Below are positions 42,778 to 52,687 of a stretch of DNA of 64,000 nt, piece by piece. The DNA lies in the NCBI RefSeq assembly GCF_031312535.1, contig NZ_CP133594.1, forward strand, positions 310,001-374,000. Reading direction: 5' to 3'. Source of the stretch: Methanolobus mangrovi. Lineage in GTDB: Archaea; Halobacteriota; Methanosarcinia; Methanosarcinales; Methanosarcinaceae. Position 1 is the first letter of the stretch, and each line of letters begins with the position of its first letter. The notes under the pieces were generated by a model. That model was not told the DNA's origin. It ran no database searches and worked only from the letters and a program-made list of their open reading frames with translations. Position numbers and translations under genes: made by a program.

Positions 42778-44397
42778 TTATGCCATATCGTAATTATGAG
42801 GGTTGTGCTCAGGAGCTACATCCATCATTGACTGTTCTCTTGCACGAAGCATGTCATCGACACGCAGAACTAATATTGCTGATTCTGAGGCTGATTTAAT
42901 GGCCTGTGTTTTTACTCTAAGTGGGTCTACAATTCCTCTTTCGAGCATATCTACAACATCACCGGTATCAATATCGAGACCTGCATTCTTTACAGTGTTG
43001 TGTTTTGCACGCAGGTTGATAAGAGTGTCAATGACATCAAAACCACAGTTCTCGGCAATAACTCTTGGAAGTTCTTCAATAGCTTCTGCGAACGCAATTA
43101 TTGCGAGTTGTTCACGGCCTTCAATAGATGATGCATAGTTCCTCAGAGCCTGAGCAACTTCTATCTCGGATGCACCGCCACCTGGTACGATCTTTCCATC
43201 TTCATAGACTGCTTTTACGACATGCAATGCATCATCGAAAACACGTTCTATATTGTCAGTGACATGTTCAGAACCGCCCTTTATGAGAATGGTCATGGTC
43301 CTTGCATCTTTGAATCCCTTAATGTAGGTCTTCTCCTCATGCTCATCTTCCTGTTCTATAAGTTCAGCAAATCCAAGGTCATCAGATGTAATTTCATTGA
43401 TATTCCTTATAAGGGCTGCACCGGTAGAGTGTGAAAGAACATTCATGTCCTCATCCTTTACACGCCTTGTAGCGTACATGTTTGCTTCCTTAAAGAAATG
43501 AAGTGCGTAATCATCCATTTTCTTAGAACAGAATACTGCATTTGCTCCGGTGTCAATGATCTTCTGGATCATCACTCTGAAGTTTGCCTTTTCCTGCTCT
43601 TTGAAACTAGCTAACTGGTCAGCACTGTCAACCTGGAGCTTGGAGTTTGTGCTTGTCTGGGAAAATGTGATCTCAGCATCAATAAGGGCTATCTTTGCAT
43701 TTTCAATGCGGCGTGGCATTTCGTTGTGTAGTGCTTCTTTCCTGATTGATATGCCGTTTATGAGCTTAGTATCATGGATTGTGCCGCCTACTTCCTTTGC
43801 TATGACAATGTCATCATCAACGTTGACCTGGCCTTCGTATTCGATAGCGTAGATAGCATCTACACAGATCTTTGCAAGGTGGTCGCCTGCCATCTCTGAT
43901 GCTTTTCCTGTGATGGAAGTGTTTGCTATCTTCTCAAGCATTTCATTGTCATTTTTATCCACTGTTATAGCGTAATCATTGAGGACACTCAGGGCCTTCT
44001 CGGTTGCCATTGCGTAACCTTTTACGAGAACCGTAGGGTGGACACCAGTCTCAATGAGTTTCTGTGCCTTGTCAAGCAGGGCGCCCGCCATGACCACAGC
44101 GCTGGTTGTTCCGTCACCTGCCATCTTCTCCTGAGTTTTTGCAATCTCTACTATCATCTTTGCAGTAGGATGCTCGATATCCATTTCATCAAGGATCGTT
44201 GCACCATCGTTAGTAAGTGTTATGTCACCCATGATGTTAACAAGCATCTTGTCCATACCTTTTGGACCAAGAGTGGTTTTCACAATACTTGCAACTGCTT
44301 TTGCAGAAGCAATATTCATTGACAATGCATCTTTTCCTGTAGTGCGCTGTTTGCTTGGATCAACGATGATTAAGGGTTGATTTCCATATCCTGCCAT
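42778..44397 (-). CDS. thsA: Thermosome (group II chaperonin) subunit
   Basis: 539 residues, full length. Signature motifs: [42 protein letters not shown] and [11 protein letters not shown]. It forms the double-ring chaperonin that folds proteins with ATP. The C-terminus is short (HNPHNYDMA) and lacks the Gly-Met tail of some subunits. GGAGGTT just before the ATG is the ribosome-binding site. A TATA-like element lies about 40-50 bases upstream. Confidence 0.97.
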   Translation of the reverse strand: MAGYGNQPLIIVDPSKQRTTGKDALSMNIASAKAVASIVKTTLGPKGMDKMLVNIMGDITLTNDGATILDEMDIEHPTAKMIVEIAKTQEKMAGDGTTSAVVMAGALLDKAQKLIETGVHPTVLVKGYAMATEKALSVLNDYAITVDKNDNEMLEKIANTSITGKASEMAGDHLAKICVDAIYAIEYEGQVNVDDDIVIAKEVGGTIHDTKLINGISIRKEALHNEMPRRIENAKIALIDAEITFSQTSTNSKLQVDSADQLASFKEQEKANFRVMIQKIIDTGANAVFCSKKMDDYALHFFKEANMYATRRVKDEDMNVLSHSTGAALIRNINEITSDDLGFAELIEQEDEHEEKTYIKGFKDARTMTILIKGGSEHVTDNIERVFDDALHVVKAVYEDGKIVPGGGASEIEVAQALRNYASSIEGREQLAIIAFAEAIEELPRVIAENCGFDVIDTLINLRAKHNTVKNAGLDIDTGDVVDMLERGIVDPLRVKTQAIKSASESAILVLRVDDMLRAREQSMMDVAPEHNPHNYDMA

Positions 44398-44561
44398 GAC
44401 TTTGAACCTCCAATAGTATAGTAATGTAATTTGTCAGTATAATATATGAGTGAAACTAACTGTATGTGGTTCTATAAAAACATTACGAGTCTAATCTTCG
44501 CTTTGTATCACTCTGTTATCATTCTCAAAGCATTTAAGCCATAAAGACATATGTGCGGACT

Positions 44562-45365
44562 ATGCTCACTTTCATAGGACTTGGCCTTTTTGATGAGAAA
44601 GATATCTCCCTCAAAGGACTTGAAGCTATAAAAAATGCTGATATGGTATTTGCCGAATTCTACACATCCCGATTAATGGGTAGTACTATAGAAGAACTTG
44701 AAAAGCTCTATGGCAAGACAGTTCACATACTTTCCAGGGAAGATGTGGAAATATCTCCGGAATGGCTTGCCGAAGCAAAGGAAAAGAATGTAGTCTTCCT
44801 TACTGGCGGGGATACTATGGTTTCCACAACCCACGTTGACCTGCGGCTTCGTGCAAAGAACCTGGGCATTGGGACAAAGCTCATACATGGTTCTTCAATT
44901 GCTTCAGCCATTTGCGGACTTTCAGGACTGCAGAACTATCGCTTCGGAAAAGCTTCCACCATACCTCATCCATACACAAGTATCCGTGGGAAAACCATAA
45001 TCTCCGAAACACCTTACGATACTATTAAACTCAACAAGGAACACAATATGCATACTCTGGTCTTCCTGGATATAGACAAGGACAAGGGTTACATGACCGT
45101 TAATCAGGCACTCAGTCTGCTCCTTGAGATAGAAGAGAGACGCGGGGAAGGCGTTATGGAAAATGCCATCGTTGTCGGTATCGCCCGGGCAGGCTCTGAT
45201 GAACCTGTTGTAAAGGCCGGGTATGCACATTATTTGAGGGAGGCAGACTTTGGTGACCCACTGCACATACTTGTAGTTCCTGCATCCCTGCATTTCATAG
45301 AAGCAGAGGCTTTGGTCAAACTCCTGGGCGCACCGCAGGAAATACTGGATGAACTTGATGACTAA
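44562..45365 (+). CDS. dphB: Diphthine synthase
   Basis: 267 residues from ATG 44562 (MLTFIGLGL), which fits the family better than GTG 44553. A tetrapyrrole methylase-like fold with FLTGGDTMVSTTH, HGSSIASAICGLSGLQNYRFGK in part and PHPYTS. It methylates the histidine-derived intermediate on elongation factor 2 in diphthamide synthesis. It has its own short promoter region and is followed at 63 bases by herA on the same strand. Confidence 0.95.
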   Translation: MLTFIGLGLFDEKDISLKGLEAIKNADMVFAEFYTSRLMGSTIEELEKLYGKTVHILSREDVEISPEWLAEAKEKNVVFLTGGDTMVSTTHVDLRLRAKNLGIGTKLIHGSSIASAICGLSGLQNYRFGKASTIPHPYTSIRGKTIISETPYDTIKLNKEHNMHTLVFLDIDKDKGYMTVNQALSLLLEIEERRGEGVMENAIVVGIARAGSDEPVVKAGYAHYLREADFGDPLHILVVPASLHFIEAEALVKLLGAPQEILDELDD

Positions 45366-45427
45366 GGGAAGATATAATATTACATAATAAACATAAAAGC
45401 AAAGACCATGAATTTGAGGGATGAAAA

Positions 45428-47185
45428 ATGGTAAGAGGTTCAGTAGGCGTAATTTTTGGAGAAACAGGAACCTTTGAGTTCAAAGTAATGGTTCTTGACA
45501 GCTCAAAAGTGTACAGGGGCGCATACATTAAGGTCTGGCATGACGCTTCTTCCAATGAGAAAGATCACACCTGGGTGCTTGGTCAGGTAATGGCCATTAA
45601 AAGGTCCAGTGATTCATTTTCCATTGAAGAGGCAATGAAAGGGCAACGCGCGGACAAAAGTGATGACAAGATAGTTGCCGAGATCATGATAATAGGTTCA
45701 AGGGACGAAAACGGTATGCTCAGGTCACCTGTCATACCCTTCAGTCCTGGCAGTCCAATATTTGCATCCGATGAAGGATTGACAAGAGCTGTGCTTGGAC
45801 TCACGGGTAACGAGATGGATATCGGTCTGCTTGAAGGCACGAATATCAAGGTGCAGCTTAGTGTTAATAGTCTTGTGCAGAAACACTGCAGTATACTGGC
45901 AAAGACCGGTAGCGGTAAATCCTACACTGCCTCGGTTTTGCTTGAAGAACTACTTGATCAGAATATTCCGCTTCTTATTATAGACCCGCACAGCGAATAC
46001 TCTTCCTTAAAAGTTCCCGGAGAAGGGAATGAAGAGGATTTTTCACGCTTTGGTGTGGTTCCCAAAGGGTATGGTTCCAAGATAACGGTATACACACCTG
46101 CAAGCAAATCATTGAATCCTGATGCAGATGAGCTTTTCAGGCTGAACGGGATGAACCTTACGGTCAAGGACCTTACATCGATCTTCCCTGATAATTTCTC
46201 GACCACGCATACCGGGATACTCTATGAGGCTATACAGAAAGTGCGTGCTGAAATGGAAACGTATACCATTGAAGACCTGATATTCGAAGTGGGCAATGAT
46301 AAGAGCAAGGCCAAGTGGAATGTTATAAGTGTACTTGAGCAAATAAGGGATACAGGCATACTATCGCCTAATCCAACGTCCATAGAGGAGCTGTTCCAGA
46401 AAGGAAAAGCATCTGTTATTGACTTTAAGGGAGTTACACCTGACCTGCAGAGTATGATTGTGGCGAGTTTGTGTACCAGCCTCTTTGAGGCACGCAAGCT
46501 GAATCATATTCCTCCGGGAATGCTTGTTGTAGAGGAAGCCCACAACTATGCACCCGAAAAAGGGTTCAGTAAGACTACAAGTACTGATATTCTCAGGACC
46601 ATAGCGTCCGAGGGAAGAAAATTCGGTCTTGGTATGATGGTCATTTCCCAGAGACCTGCAAGGATAGACAAGAACGTACTTTCACAGTGCGGCACTCAGG
46701 TCATCATGAAAGTCACAAATCCTAATGATCTCAAGGCGATAAGCAAGGGTCTGGAAGGCGTTACATCCTATGTAGAAGAAGAACTCATGCGTCTGCCACC
46801 GGGAGTCGCCATGCTGGTAAGCAACGAGATAGAAAGGCCGGTGCTTGTGGATATCAGGATAAGGAAATCAAAACACGGCGGTGAGTCTGTAAACGTGCTC
46901 AAGGCCGCAAGAACGGTCACACCTCCACCTCCATCTGCGATGATTGTTGAGAATCACGAAACATCGAGACCTGCTCCTGTTCGCAGACCGATGCCAGAGC
47001 TTCATCCATCAGTGAGCGAACCTGAATCAGATATGATAATCAATATACCGGTTGTAGATATACCTGAAACGGCTTCTGGTATCACTCCTCCTCCGAAGAG
47101 GCAGCCTTCAAGAGCACCGAGGGCTGAGAATGGAGCTGAAGGAGGAGGAAAGTTGTTCAAAAAGTTGTTTGGGGCGAACAGGTAA
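45428..47185 (+). CDS. herA: HerA-type DNA helicase/ATPase
   Basis: 585 residues. An N-terminal beta-barrel (HAS domain) precedes an FtsK/HerA-like motor with Walker A AKTGSGKS (K164) and Walker B MLVVEEAHNYAPEK, then a C-terminal proline-rich tail. HerA works with NurA nuclease and Mre11-Rad50 in DNA end resection, but none of these is adjacent here. The tail of about 100 residues is longer than in crenarchaeal HerA. Direct neighbours downstream are DUF357 and DUF555 genes. Confidence 0.9.
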   Translation: MVRGSVGVIFGETGTFEFKVMVLDSSKVYRGAYIKVWHDASSNEKDHTWVLGQVMAIKRSSDSFSIEEAMKGQRADKSDDKIVAEIMIIGSRDENGMLRSPVIPFSPGSPIFASDEGLTRAVLGLTGNEMDIGLLEGTNIKVQLSVNSLVQKHCSILAKTGSGKSYTASVLLEELLDQNIPLLIIDPHSEYSSLKVPGEGNEEDFSRFGVVPKGYGSKITVYTPASKSLNPDADELFRLNGMNLTVKDLTSIFPDNFSTTHTGILYEAIQKVRAEMETYTIEDLIFEVGNDKSKAKWNVISVLEQIRDTGILSPNPTSIEELFQKGKASVIDFKGVTPDLQSMIVASLCTSLFEARKLNHIPPGMLVVEEAHNYAPEKGFSKTTSTDILRTIASEGRKFGLGMMVISQRPARIDKNVLSQCGTQVIMKVTNPNDLKAISKGLEGVTSYVEEELMRLPPGVAMLVSNEIERPVLVDIRIRKSKHGGESVNVLKAARTVTPPPPSAMIVENHETSRPAPVRRPMPELHPSVSEPESDMIINIPVVDIPETASGITPPPKRQPSRAPRAENGAEGGGKLFKKLFGANR

Positions 47186-47216
47186 TTAACCATGAGCACC
47201 GTTGAGGCAAGTGAAT

Positions 47217-47498
47217 ATGGCTGCTGACCTGAATGAAAAAGTTAAGAGATATGAACGACTATTAAGGGAAGCACTTGAAAAGGCGAAATTTGCCCCGATA
47301 CCTCAATCCCACATGTATAAAGCTGCCAGCGACTATCATAACATGGCAAGTTCATACTACAAGGATGGTCTTCACTTTGTTGAGTGTGATGATCCTGTCA
47401 ATGCGCTTGTTTGTTTCAGTTATGGGCACGCGTGGCTTGATGCAGGGGCAAGGATGGGCCTTTTTGATGTTGATGACGATGTGTTATTTACTATATGA
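47217..47498 (+). CDS. DUF357 family protein
   Basis: 93 residues, an archaeal helical family: MAADLNEKVKRYERLLREAL, then ASDYHNMASSYYKDGLHFVECDDPVNALVCFSYGHAWLDA (in part). ATG 47217 is preferred over GTG 47211 and TTG 47202, with GGCAAGTG just upstream. Function unknown; it follows herA by 31 bases and probably shares its transcript. Confidence 0.8.
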   Translation: MAADLNEKVKRYERLLREALEKAKFAPIPQSHMYKAASDYHNMASSYYKDGLHFVECDDPVNALVCFSYGHAWLDAGARMGLFDVDDDVLFTI

Positions 47499-47546
47499 AG
47501 GTCATTTTATTTGAAGAAGAAATGAAGTATAAACTGGAGATATCTA

Positions 47547-47888
47547 ATGTCAAATTATCATGTTACACTTGAAGCTGCCTGGTTGGTAAGAGATGTAAAA
47601 TCAACGGATGACGCAATAGGCGTTGCAATTTCAGAGGCTGGAAAGCGCCTCAATCCTAAACTTGACTACGTTGAAGTAGACGTCGGAACGACATTCTGCC
47701 CGGCCTGTGAAGAACCTTTCAGCAGTGTATTTGTAGCTGCAAACACCGCAATTGTCGGTCTTGTTCTTGAAATGAAAGTGTTTGATGCAGAAAGCCCTGA
47801 GCATGCCGCAAGAATTGCAAAATCAGTAATTGGAAAAGCATTGAGAGATGTTCCTCTTGATGTAGTGGATGTCGGGGAATTCGAGTAA
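47547..47888 (+). CDS. DUF555/UPF0212 family protein
   Basis: 113 residues, an archaea-specific family: [20 protein letters not shown], the cysteine pair in [11 protein letters not shown], and [10 protein letters not shown] at the end. It is predicted to be a small single-domain protein with a possible zinc site (only two cysteines). Function unknown. It is the middle member of the herA-DUF357-DUF555-pfkB run. Confidence 0.85.
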   Translation: MSNYHVTLEAAWLVRDVKSTDDAIGVAISEAGKRLNPKLDYVEVDVGTTFCPACEEPFSSVFVAANTAIVGLVLEMKVFDAESPEHAARIAKSVIGKALRDVPLDVVDVGEFE

Positions 47889-47901
47889 GGGCGTATCGGA
47901 C

Positions 47902-48801
47902 ATGGACAGGACGATCACTGTTGTAGGACATGCTGCCATAGACCTGCTCTTTGATGTTGAGAATATCGCGGTTCACAATGAATCGCACCCCATAATCAAT
48001 TATGATCAGTATTATGGGGGCGGAGCTGCCAATATTGCCATTGCCATTGCTATCCTTGGTGGTAATGCCCAGTTGATCTCGGCAGTTGGCGGGGATTTTG
48101 CATCATCAGGCTATGAGGCTGAACTTGAAAAGCACGGTGTTGACCTATCCCTGTTATACAGATTCCCTGATGAGAAGAGCACCCGGGCTTTTGTGTTCAC
48201 CGACAGGGACCACCACCAGAGTACATATTTTCACTGGGGTGCATCTGTAAAGCTCAAGGAATTAGACCCTCATGAAGTTGATTTTGTACATCTTGCAACT
48301 TCTGATTCCGCATATAATGCAAAGATAGCCAAAAAAGCCAGCTTTGTTTCCTTTGATCCTGGACAGGATCTGGTTACGTATTCAAAAGAAAATCTTGAAA
48401 GTATTCTTGGCAATACTAACATCCTTTTTACAAACAAGCACGAGATACAGCGTGTCTGTGATATGACTGGGAAATCATTTGAAGAAATTCTCAGTATGAT
48501 CGAGACTGTGGTTGTGACCTATGATTCCAGTGGTAGTAAGATATACAATAGTGGAAAAGAGATGACTATTCCGGTAGTTCCCGTAAAAGCTCTCGACCCC
48601 ACCGGCGCAGGTGATGCTTACAGGGCAGGATTCCTGCTTGCATACACACGCAACTATTCACTGGAAGCCTGTGGAAAGATAGGATCAACAGTTGCTTCTT
48701 TTGCTGTCCAGAATATTGGTTGCCAGACTGATCTTCCTACGTGGGATATCATGAAAGCTAGATATGAAGATAATTTCGGAAAGTTTCCTGAAAGTAACTG
48801 A
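47902..48801 (+). CDS. PfkB/ribokinase-family sugar kinase
   Basis: 299 residues from ATG 47902 (MDRTITVVGHAAIDLLFD). YGGGAANIAIAIAILGG is the PfkB N-terminal substrate signature, and LDPTGAGDAYRAGFL carries the anion hole and catalytic aspartate. It phosphorylates a sugar or nucleoside with ATP; substrate cannot be told from motifs alone. It starts 13 bases after DUF555 and ends with a T-rich stretch that likely stops transcription. Confidence 0.9.
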   Translation: MDRTITVVGHAAIDLLFDVENIAVHNESHPIINYDQYYGGGAANIAIAIAILGGNAQLISAVGGDFASSGYEAELEKHGVDLSLLYRFPDEKSTRAFVFTDRDHHQSTYFHWGASVKLKELDPHEVDFVHLATSDSAYNAKIAKKASFVSFDPGQDLVTYSKENLESILGNTNILFTNKHEIQRVCDMTGKSFEEILSMIETVVVTYDSSGSKIYNSGKEMTIPVVPVKALDPTGAGDAYRAGFLLAYTRNYSLEACGKIGSTVASFAVQNIGCQTDLPTWDIMKARYEDNFGKFPESN

Positions 48802-48903
48802 TTTCAGGATATTTTAACTTTTTATTTTTTTAATTTTGATTTTATTTTAGGCTCAGAGTCTCTTCTCTGCATTATATAATTATAATAACAAAAAAACAAA
48901 GGG

Positions 48904-48913
48904 TTTTTATATA
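48904..48913 (+). promoter_or_regulatory. TATA box of the pilus-like operon
   Basis: TTTTTATATA lies about 26 bases (box centre) before ATG 48935, so the first gene of the operon is probably translated from a leaderless transcript. Confidence 0.55.
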
Positions 48914-48934
48914 GATGTAGTTATATAATAATCG

Positions 48935-50626
48935 ATGATAGGTCCGGAATATGGTATAGAAGATATAGATAAAATCAGCTCTGATATTGTACTCGGAGCA
49001 GATACAGAAAAACCTGGTAAAATATCTATCTTTTTAGACAATATCAAATCTGGACTTCACCAGTTAAGATACCCGCGTAAGAAATTTCCGGATTATGATC
49101 CTGAGTTACATGGGCCACTTGTCGAGTTTGAAATTCCGGTAGGATTCGAAGAAGTTGAAAGATATTGGGTAAATGAGCCGTATTCTTTCATTTCGATCCT
49201 TGTAAAAGGAAATGTATATCTTTATCATGTTGCTGAACCGATGCTGACATTGTATGAAAAAGATATTCTTGAGAGGGTCTATGATGATCTGCAGGATATC
49301 CTGAGTGTTGGCGGGGTAAATTCCACAAGAGATAAAGAAACAGTGCTTATGGAACAGGCATTATCACTTTTCAACAGGTACCATGCGCATCTGGAACTGG
49401 CATCTGCCTTCCGCATCATCTACTACCTGAAGCGGAATTTCCTGGGACACGATCGTATAAATTCTCTAATGCTTGATCCCTATATAGAAGATATTTCCTG
49501 CGATGGAATAAGCGTACCTATTTTTATGTATCATAATAAGTATCGTAACATCAAAACAAATGTTTCCTTTAGTGAAGAGGAGATCAATTCTCTTGTGATA
49601 AAACTCTGTCAAAAGGGTGGCAAACATATTTCCGTAAGTGAACCAATGGTCGATGCGACCCTCCCGGATGGTTCCCGATTACAGGCAACACTCGGTAAAG
49701 AAATAACCACCCGGGGAAGTTCATTTACAATCAGGAAGTTCAGGGGCGACCCGATTACTCCTATAGACCTCATTAACTACAAAACCTGTAACATTGAAAT
49801 GATGGCTTATTTCTGGCTTGCCATCGAAAACGGTGATTGTGCCATATTTGCAGGAGGCACAGCCTCTGGAAAAACCTCTCTTCTGAATGCTGTATCTCTC
49901 TTTATCCCTCCACTATCTAAGGTCGTATCTATAGAGGATACAAGGGAAGTGACACTCCATCATGATAACTGGATTGCAGGTGTCACGCGTAAACCGCTGA
50001 ATATTAACAGTGCTGGCGAAGTTTCCATGTATGATTTGCTGCGATCAGCCCTGCGACAGAGGCCAGAGTATATACTTGTAGGGGAAATAAGGGGTGAAGA
50101 GGCACTGACTCTTTTCCAGGCCATATCTACCGGTCATGCAACCTATTCAACGATGCATGCAGGTGATGTGCAGACTGTGGTCAACAGGCTTGATAGTCCT
50201 CCTCTTAATGTGCCACATGTCATGCTTCAATCATTGGATATACTGAGCGTGCAGATCCAGACCTTTGTGAATAATAAGAGGGTGCGCAGAACGCAGAGTC
50301 TTGTAGAGTTTACCGGGATAGATACCAAGACGGGATACATACGCATCAATGAGCTATACAGATGGGACCCTCTAACAGATACTTTCATTCGCAATGGTGA
50401 TTCATATACTCTTAACAAGGTCATGACTTCAAGGGGCTGGGACCGAAAAAAGTTGTCAGAAGAGTTGGACAGAAGAGAACGTATTCTGAAATACCTCTGC
50501 GAGAAAGAAATGAGGGACTATGTCCGCATATCCCTGGTTGTACAGGCATATGATGCAAATCCGGAAAATGTCCTTGATGCAATTGAAAATGATACTCTGG
50601 ATGAATTGATAGAACAGAGCGTGTAG
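48935..50626 (+). CDS. Type II/IV secretion system ATPase (TadA/ArlI/GspE-like)
   Basis: 563 residues. An N-terminal helical and all-beta region precedes the motor with Walker A GGTASGKTS (K313), the aspartate-rich SIEDTREVTLHHD, and Walker B ILVGEIRGEEALTLFQAISTGH (in part). It drives assembly of an archaeal pilus or archaellum-like filament. The GspF-like gene follows after 8 bases. No archaellin or preflagellin peptidase is nearby, so a pilus rather than an archaellum is favoured. Confidence 0.9.
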   Translation: MIGPEYGIEDIDKISSDIVLGADTEKPGKISIFLDNIKSGLHQLRYPRKKFPDYDPELHGPLVEFEIPVGFEEVERYWVNEPYSFISILVKGNVYLYHVAEPMLTLYEKDILERVYDDLQDILSVGGVNSTRDKETVLMEQALSLFNRYHAHLELASAFRIIYYLKRNFLGHDRINSLMLDPYIEDISCDGISVPIFMYHNKYRNIKTNVSFSEEEINSLVIKLCQKGGKHISVSEPMVDATLPDGSRLQATLGKEITTRGSSFTIRKFRGDPITPIDLINYKTCNIEMMAYFWLAIENGDCAIFAGGTASGKTSLLNAVSLFIPPLSKVVSIEDTREVTLHHDNWIAGVTRKPLNINSAGEVSMYDLLRSALRQRPEYILVGEIRGEEALTLFQAISTGHATYSTMHAGDVQTVVNRLDSPPLNVPHVMLQSLDILSVQIQTFVNNKRVRRTQSLVEFTGIDTKTGYIRINELYRWDPLTDTFIRNGDSYTLNKVMTSRGWDRKKLSEELDRRERILKYLCEKEMRDYVRISLVVQAYDANPENVLDAIENDTLDELIEQSV

Positions 50627-50634
50627 GTGCCTTA

Positions 50635-52581
50635 ATGAATATCATTGATTCTGCTGCACACCTTATATTTGGTAAATATGTACGAAAGCATATTCACCGA
50701 TATGAAGGGCAGAGGTCCATGATACGTAAAGCAGGTATGGGGGTCCTAATTGAGCAATATATTGCCCAGGTATACTTCTTTTCTGTTTTGATGGCCTTTT
50801 TAGCCGGTTTAACAGGAATATTGATCGGATATTACTTTTTAGCTGATATAAGGCCTTATATGTTGGGGATTGAAAACTTCCCTTTCTGGATCACAACTAA
50901 CTTTCATGTGTTGGTAAGTTTCGGACTGGGTGCTGTTTTTTTTATAATAGCTGCATACCTTACCTATTACATATTTATGTCACTACCTGAAATACAGGCA
51001 AATGTCAGAAGCACCCGTATAAACCAATCACTTCCTCACAGTACGGCATACCTGTATGCAATGAGTCGGGGAGGCGGGCTGAATCTTCTTGATATCATGA
51101 AATCACTGGCCGAGAACTATCACATCTATGGTGCATCTGCAGAAGAAATAGGATTTCTGGTCAAAGATATGGAGTACTATGGTACTGACCTCTTAAAAGC
51201 AATTGACAGGGCAGGACAGAGAACTCCTTCCAAGAAGTTCAAGGATTTTCTGGATGGACTTACATCTATTGTTACAAGTGGTGGGGATGTTAGTTCTTAT
51301 CTTAAGGCAAAGAGTGATCAGTATCGTCTGACAGCTACTAAGGAACAGAAGATCTTCTTTGAAACTCTGGGAGTACTGGCAGAAGTATACATTTCTGCTT
51401 TTGTCGCAGGTCCGCTTTTTCTCATAACTATTCTTGTAGTTCTGGGACTTATGAATTCCAGCGCAGCCAGTATGCTTGAATTTATAGTATATGTAGTGAT
51501 TCCGATAGGAACAGTTATCTTTCTGGTACTTCTCAATTCGTTGACCAATGATAATCCTAAAATACCTGATTTTTACGTGATGGAGAAAAAGCTGAATAGC
51601 TTCCCATATGTGCCCATAAAAGAAGGGGATGTGACTGAAGAGCAAAAGAGGAAGCGTATCAAATATTACTCCCGTTTCATCAAGGCTATGGACAAGGTCC
51701 TGCATCCTTTCAGCCTTTTTACAAGTAAACCTTCATATGTATTACTCATCACTATTCCATTGGCAGTAGCTTATTTCTTTTTCAAGGTAAATAATTACGT
51801 AAATATTGCAAACATTGTCTATTTTACCAATTTTAATACTCTGACAATGATTATTATTGATGATCATATCTTTATTGCCTTGCTCATATTGCTGGTACCT
51901 TTTATTATATTCGATGAACTGCGTACTTATCGTATAAAGCAGATAGAATCAACGATTCCTGATTTTCTTTACAATCTTGCAAGTATCAATGAGGCTGGCA
52001 TTCTGCTTGTGGATGCTATCGTCATGAGCATGCAATTGAAGATTGGTGTCCTGCATTCAGAGGTAAAACGTCTTGTTAGTGACATATCCTGGGGAACAAA
52101 GCTGGATGATGCATTGCAGAAATTCGAATTCAGGATTCGTACTGATATGACAAGGCGTATAATCAATCTTATAATCAAGGCAAACGAAGCTACAAGTGAT
52201 ATCAAAAGTGTGCTGACAATAGCTGCGAATGATGCGGATATGCAGAGACAGCTTAAGAAAGAGCGTAATGCAGAGATGTTCGTTTATGTCTTTATAATCT
52301 ACATATCATTCATGGTGTTTTTGTTCATTGTTTACATTCTTGCAGCTTATTTCCTTCCGGCAATGCCTGCATCCACAGCAGGTGGACTTGAAGGCGTTGC
52401 TTTCATAGTTGATTTTGATCTTGAAAGGTACACATTGTTATTCTTCCATGCGGCTATGATACAGGGTTTCGGCTCAGGACTTGTTGCAGGAAAAATGGGC
52501 AGTGGAAATATTCATGCAGGTTTGAAGCATTCTATAATGATGATGTCTATAGCTTATCTTGTGTTCGTATTTTTGATATGA
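50635..52581 (+). CDS. Archaeal type II secretion membrane protein (TadC/ArlJ-like), two GspF domains
   Basis: 648 residues. Two GspF-type domains are each followed by membrane helices: the first around residues 120-250 (STAYLYAMSRGGGLNLLDI, then KAIDRAGQRTPSKKFKDFL) and the second around 430-560 (TIPDFLYNLASINEAGILL, FEFRIRTDMTRRIINLIIK). Four to eight helices in total place it in the membrane as the platform for the ATPase. A single fused protein with two domains is typical of archaeal systems. Confidence 0.88.
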   Translation: MNIIDSAAHLIFGKYVRKHIHRYEGQRSMIRKAGMGVLIEQYIAQVYFFSVLMAFLAGLTGILIGYYFLADIRPYMLGIENFPFWITTNFHVLVSFGLGAVFFIIAAYLTYYIFMSLPEIQANVRSTRINQSLPHSTAYLYAMSRGGGLNLLDIMKSLAENYHIYGASAEEIGFLVKDMEYYGTDLLKAIDRAGQRTPSKKFKDFLDGLTSIVTSGGDVSSYLKAKSDQYRLTATKEQKIFFETLGVLAEVYISAFVAGPLFLITILVVLGLMNSSAASMLEFIVYVVIPIGTVIFLVLLNSLTNDNPKIPDFYVMEKKLNSFPYVPIKEGDVTEEQKRKRIKYYSRFIKAMDKVLHPFSLFTSKPSYVLLITIPLAVAYFFFKVNNYVNIANIVYFTNFNTLTMIIIDDHIFIALLILLVPFIIFDELRTYRIKQIESTIPDFLYNLASINEAGILLVDAIVMSMQLKIGVLHSEVKRLVSDISWGTKLDDALQKFEFRIRTDMTRRIINLIIKANEATSDIKSVLTIAANDADMQRQLKKERNAEMFVYVFIIYISFMVFLFIVYILAAYFLPAMPASTAGGLEGVAFIVDFDLERYTLLFFHAAMIQGFGSGLVAGKMGSGNIHAGLKHSIMMMSIAYLVFVFLI

Positions 52582-52687
52582 GGGTGGGATGAGAATGTGG
52601 ATAAGAATGCGGCGGCATAACATAAATAAGAAAATTCATACAGGAACAAATGCTGGTTCCGGGGTCATAACAGGAGAAGTGATGTAG

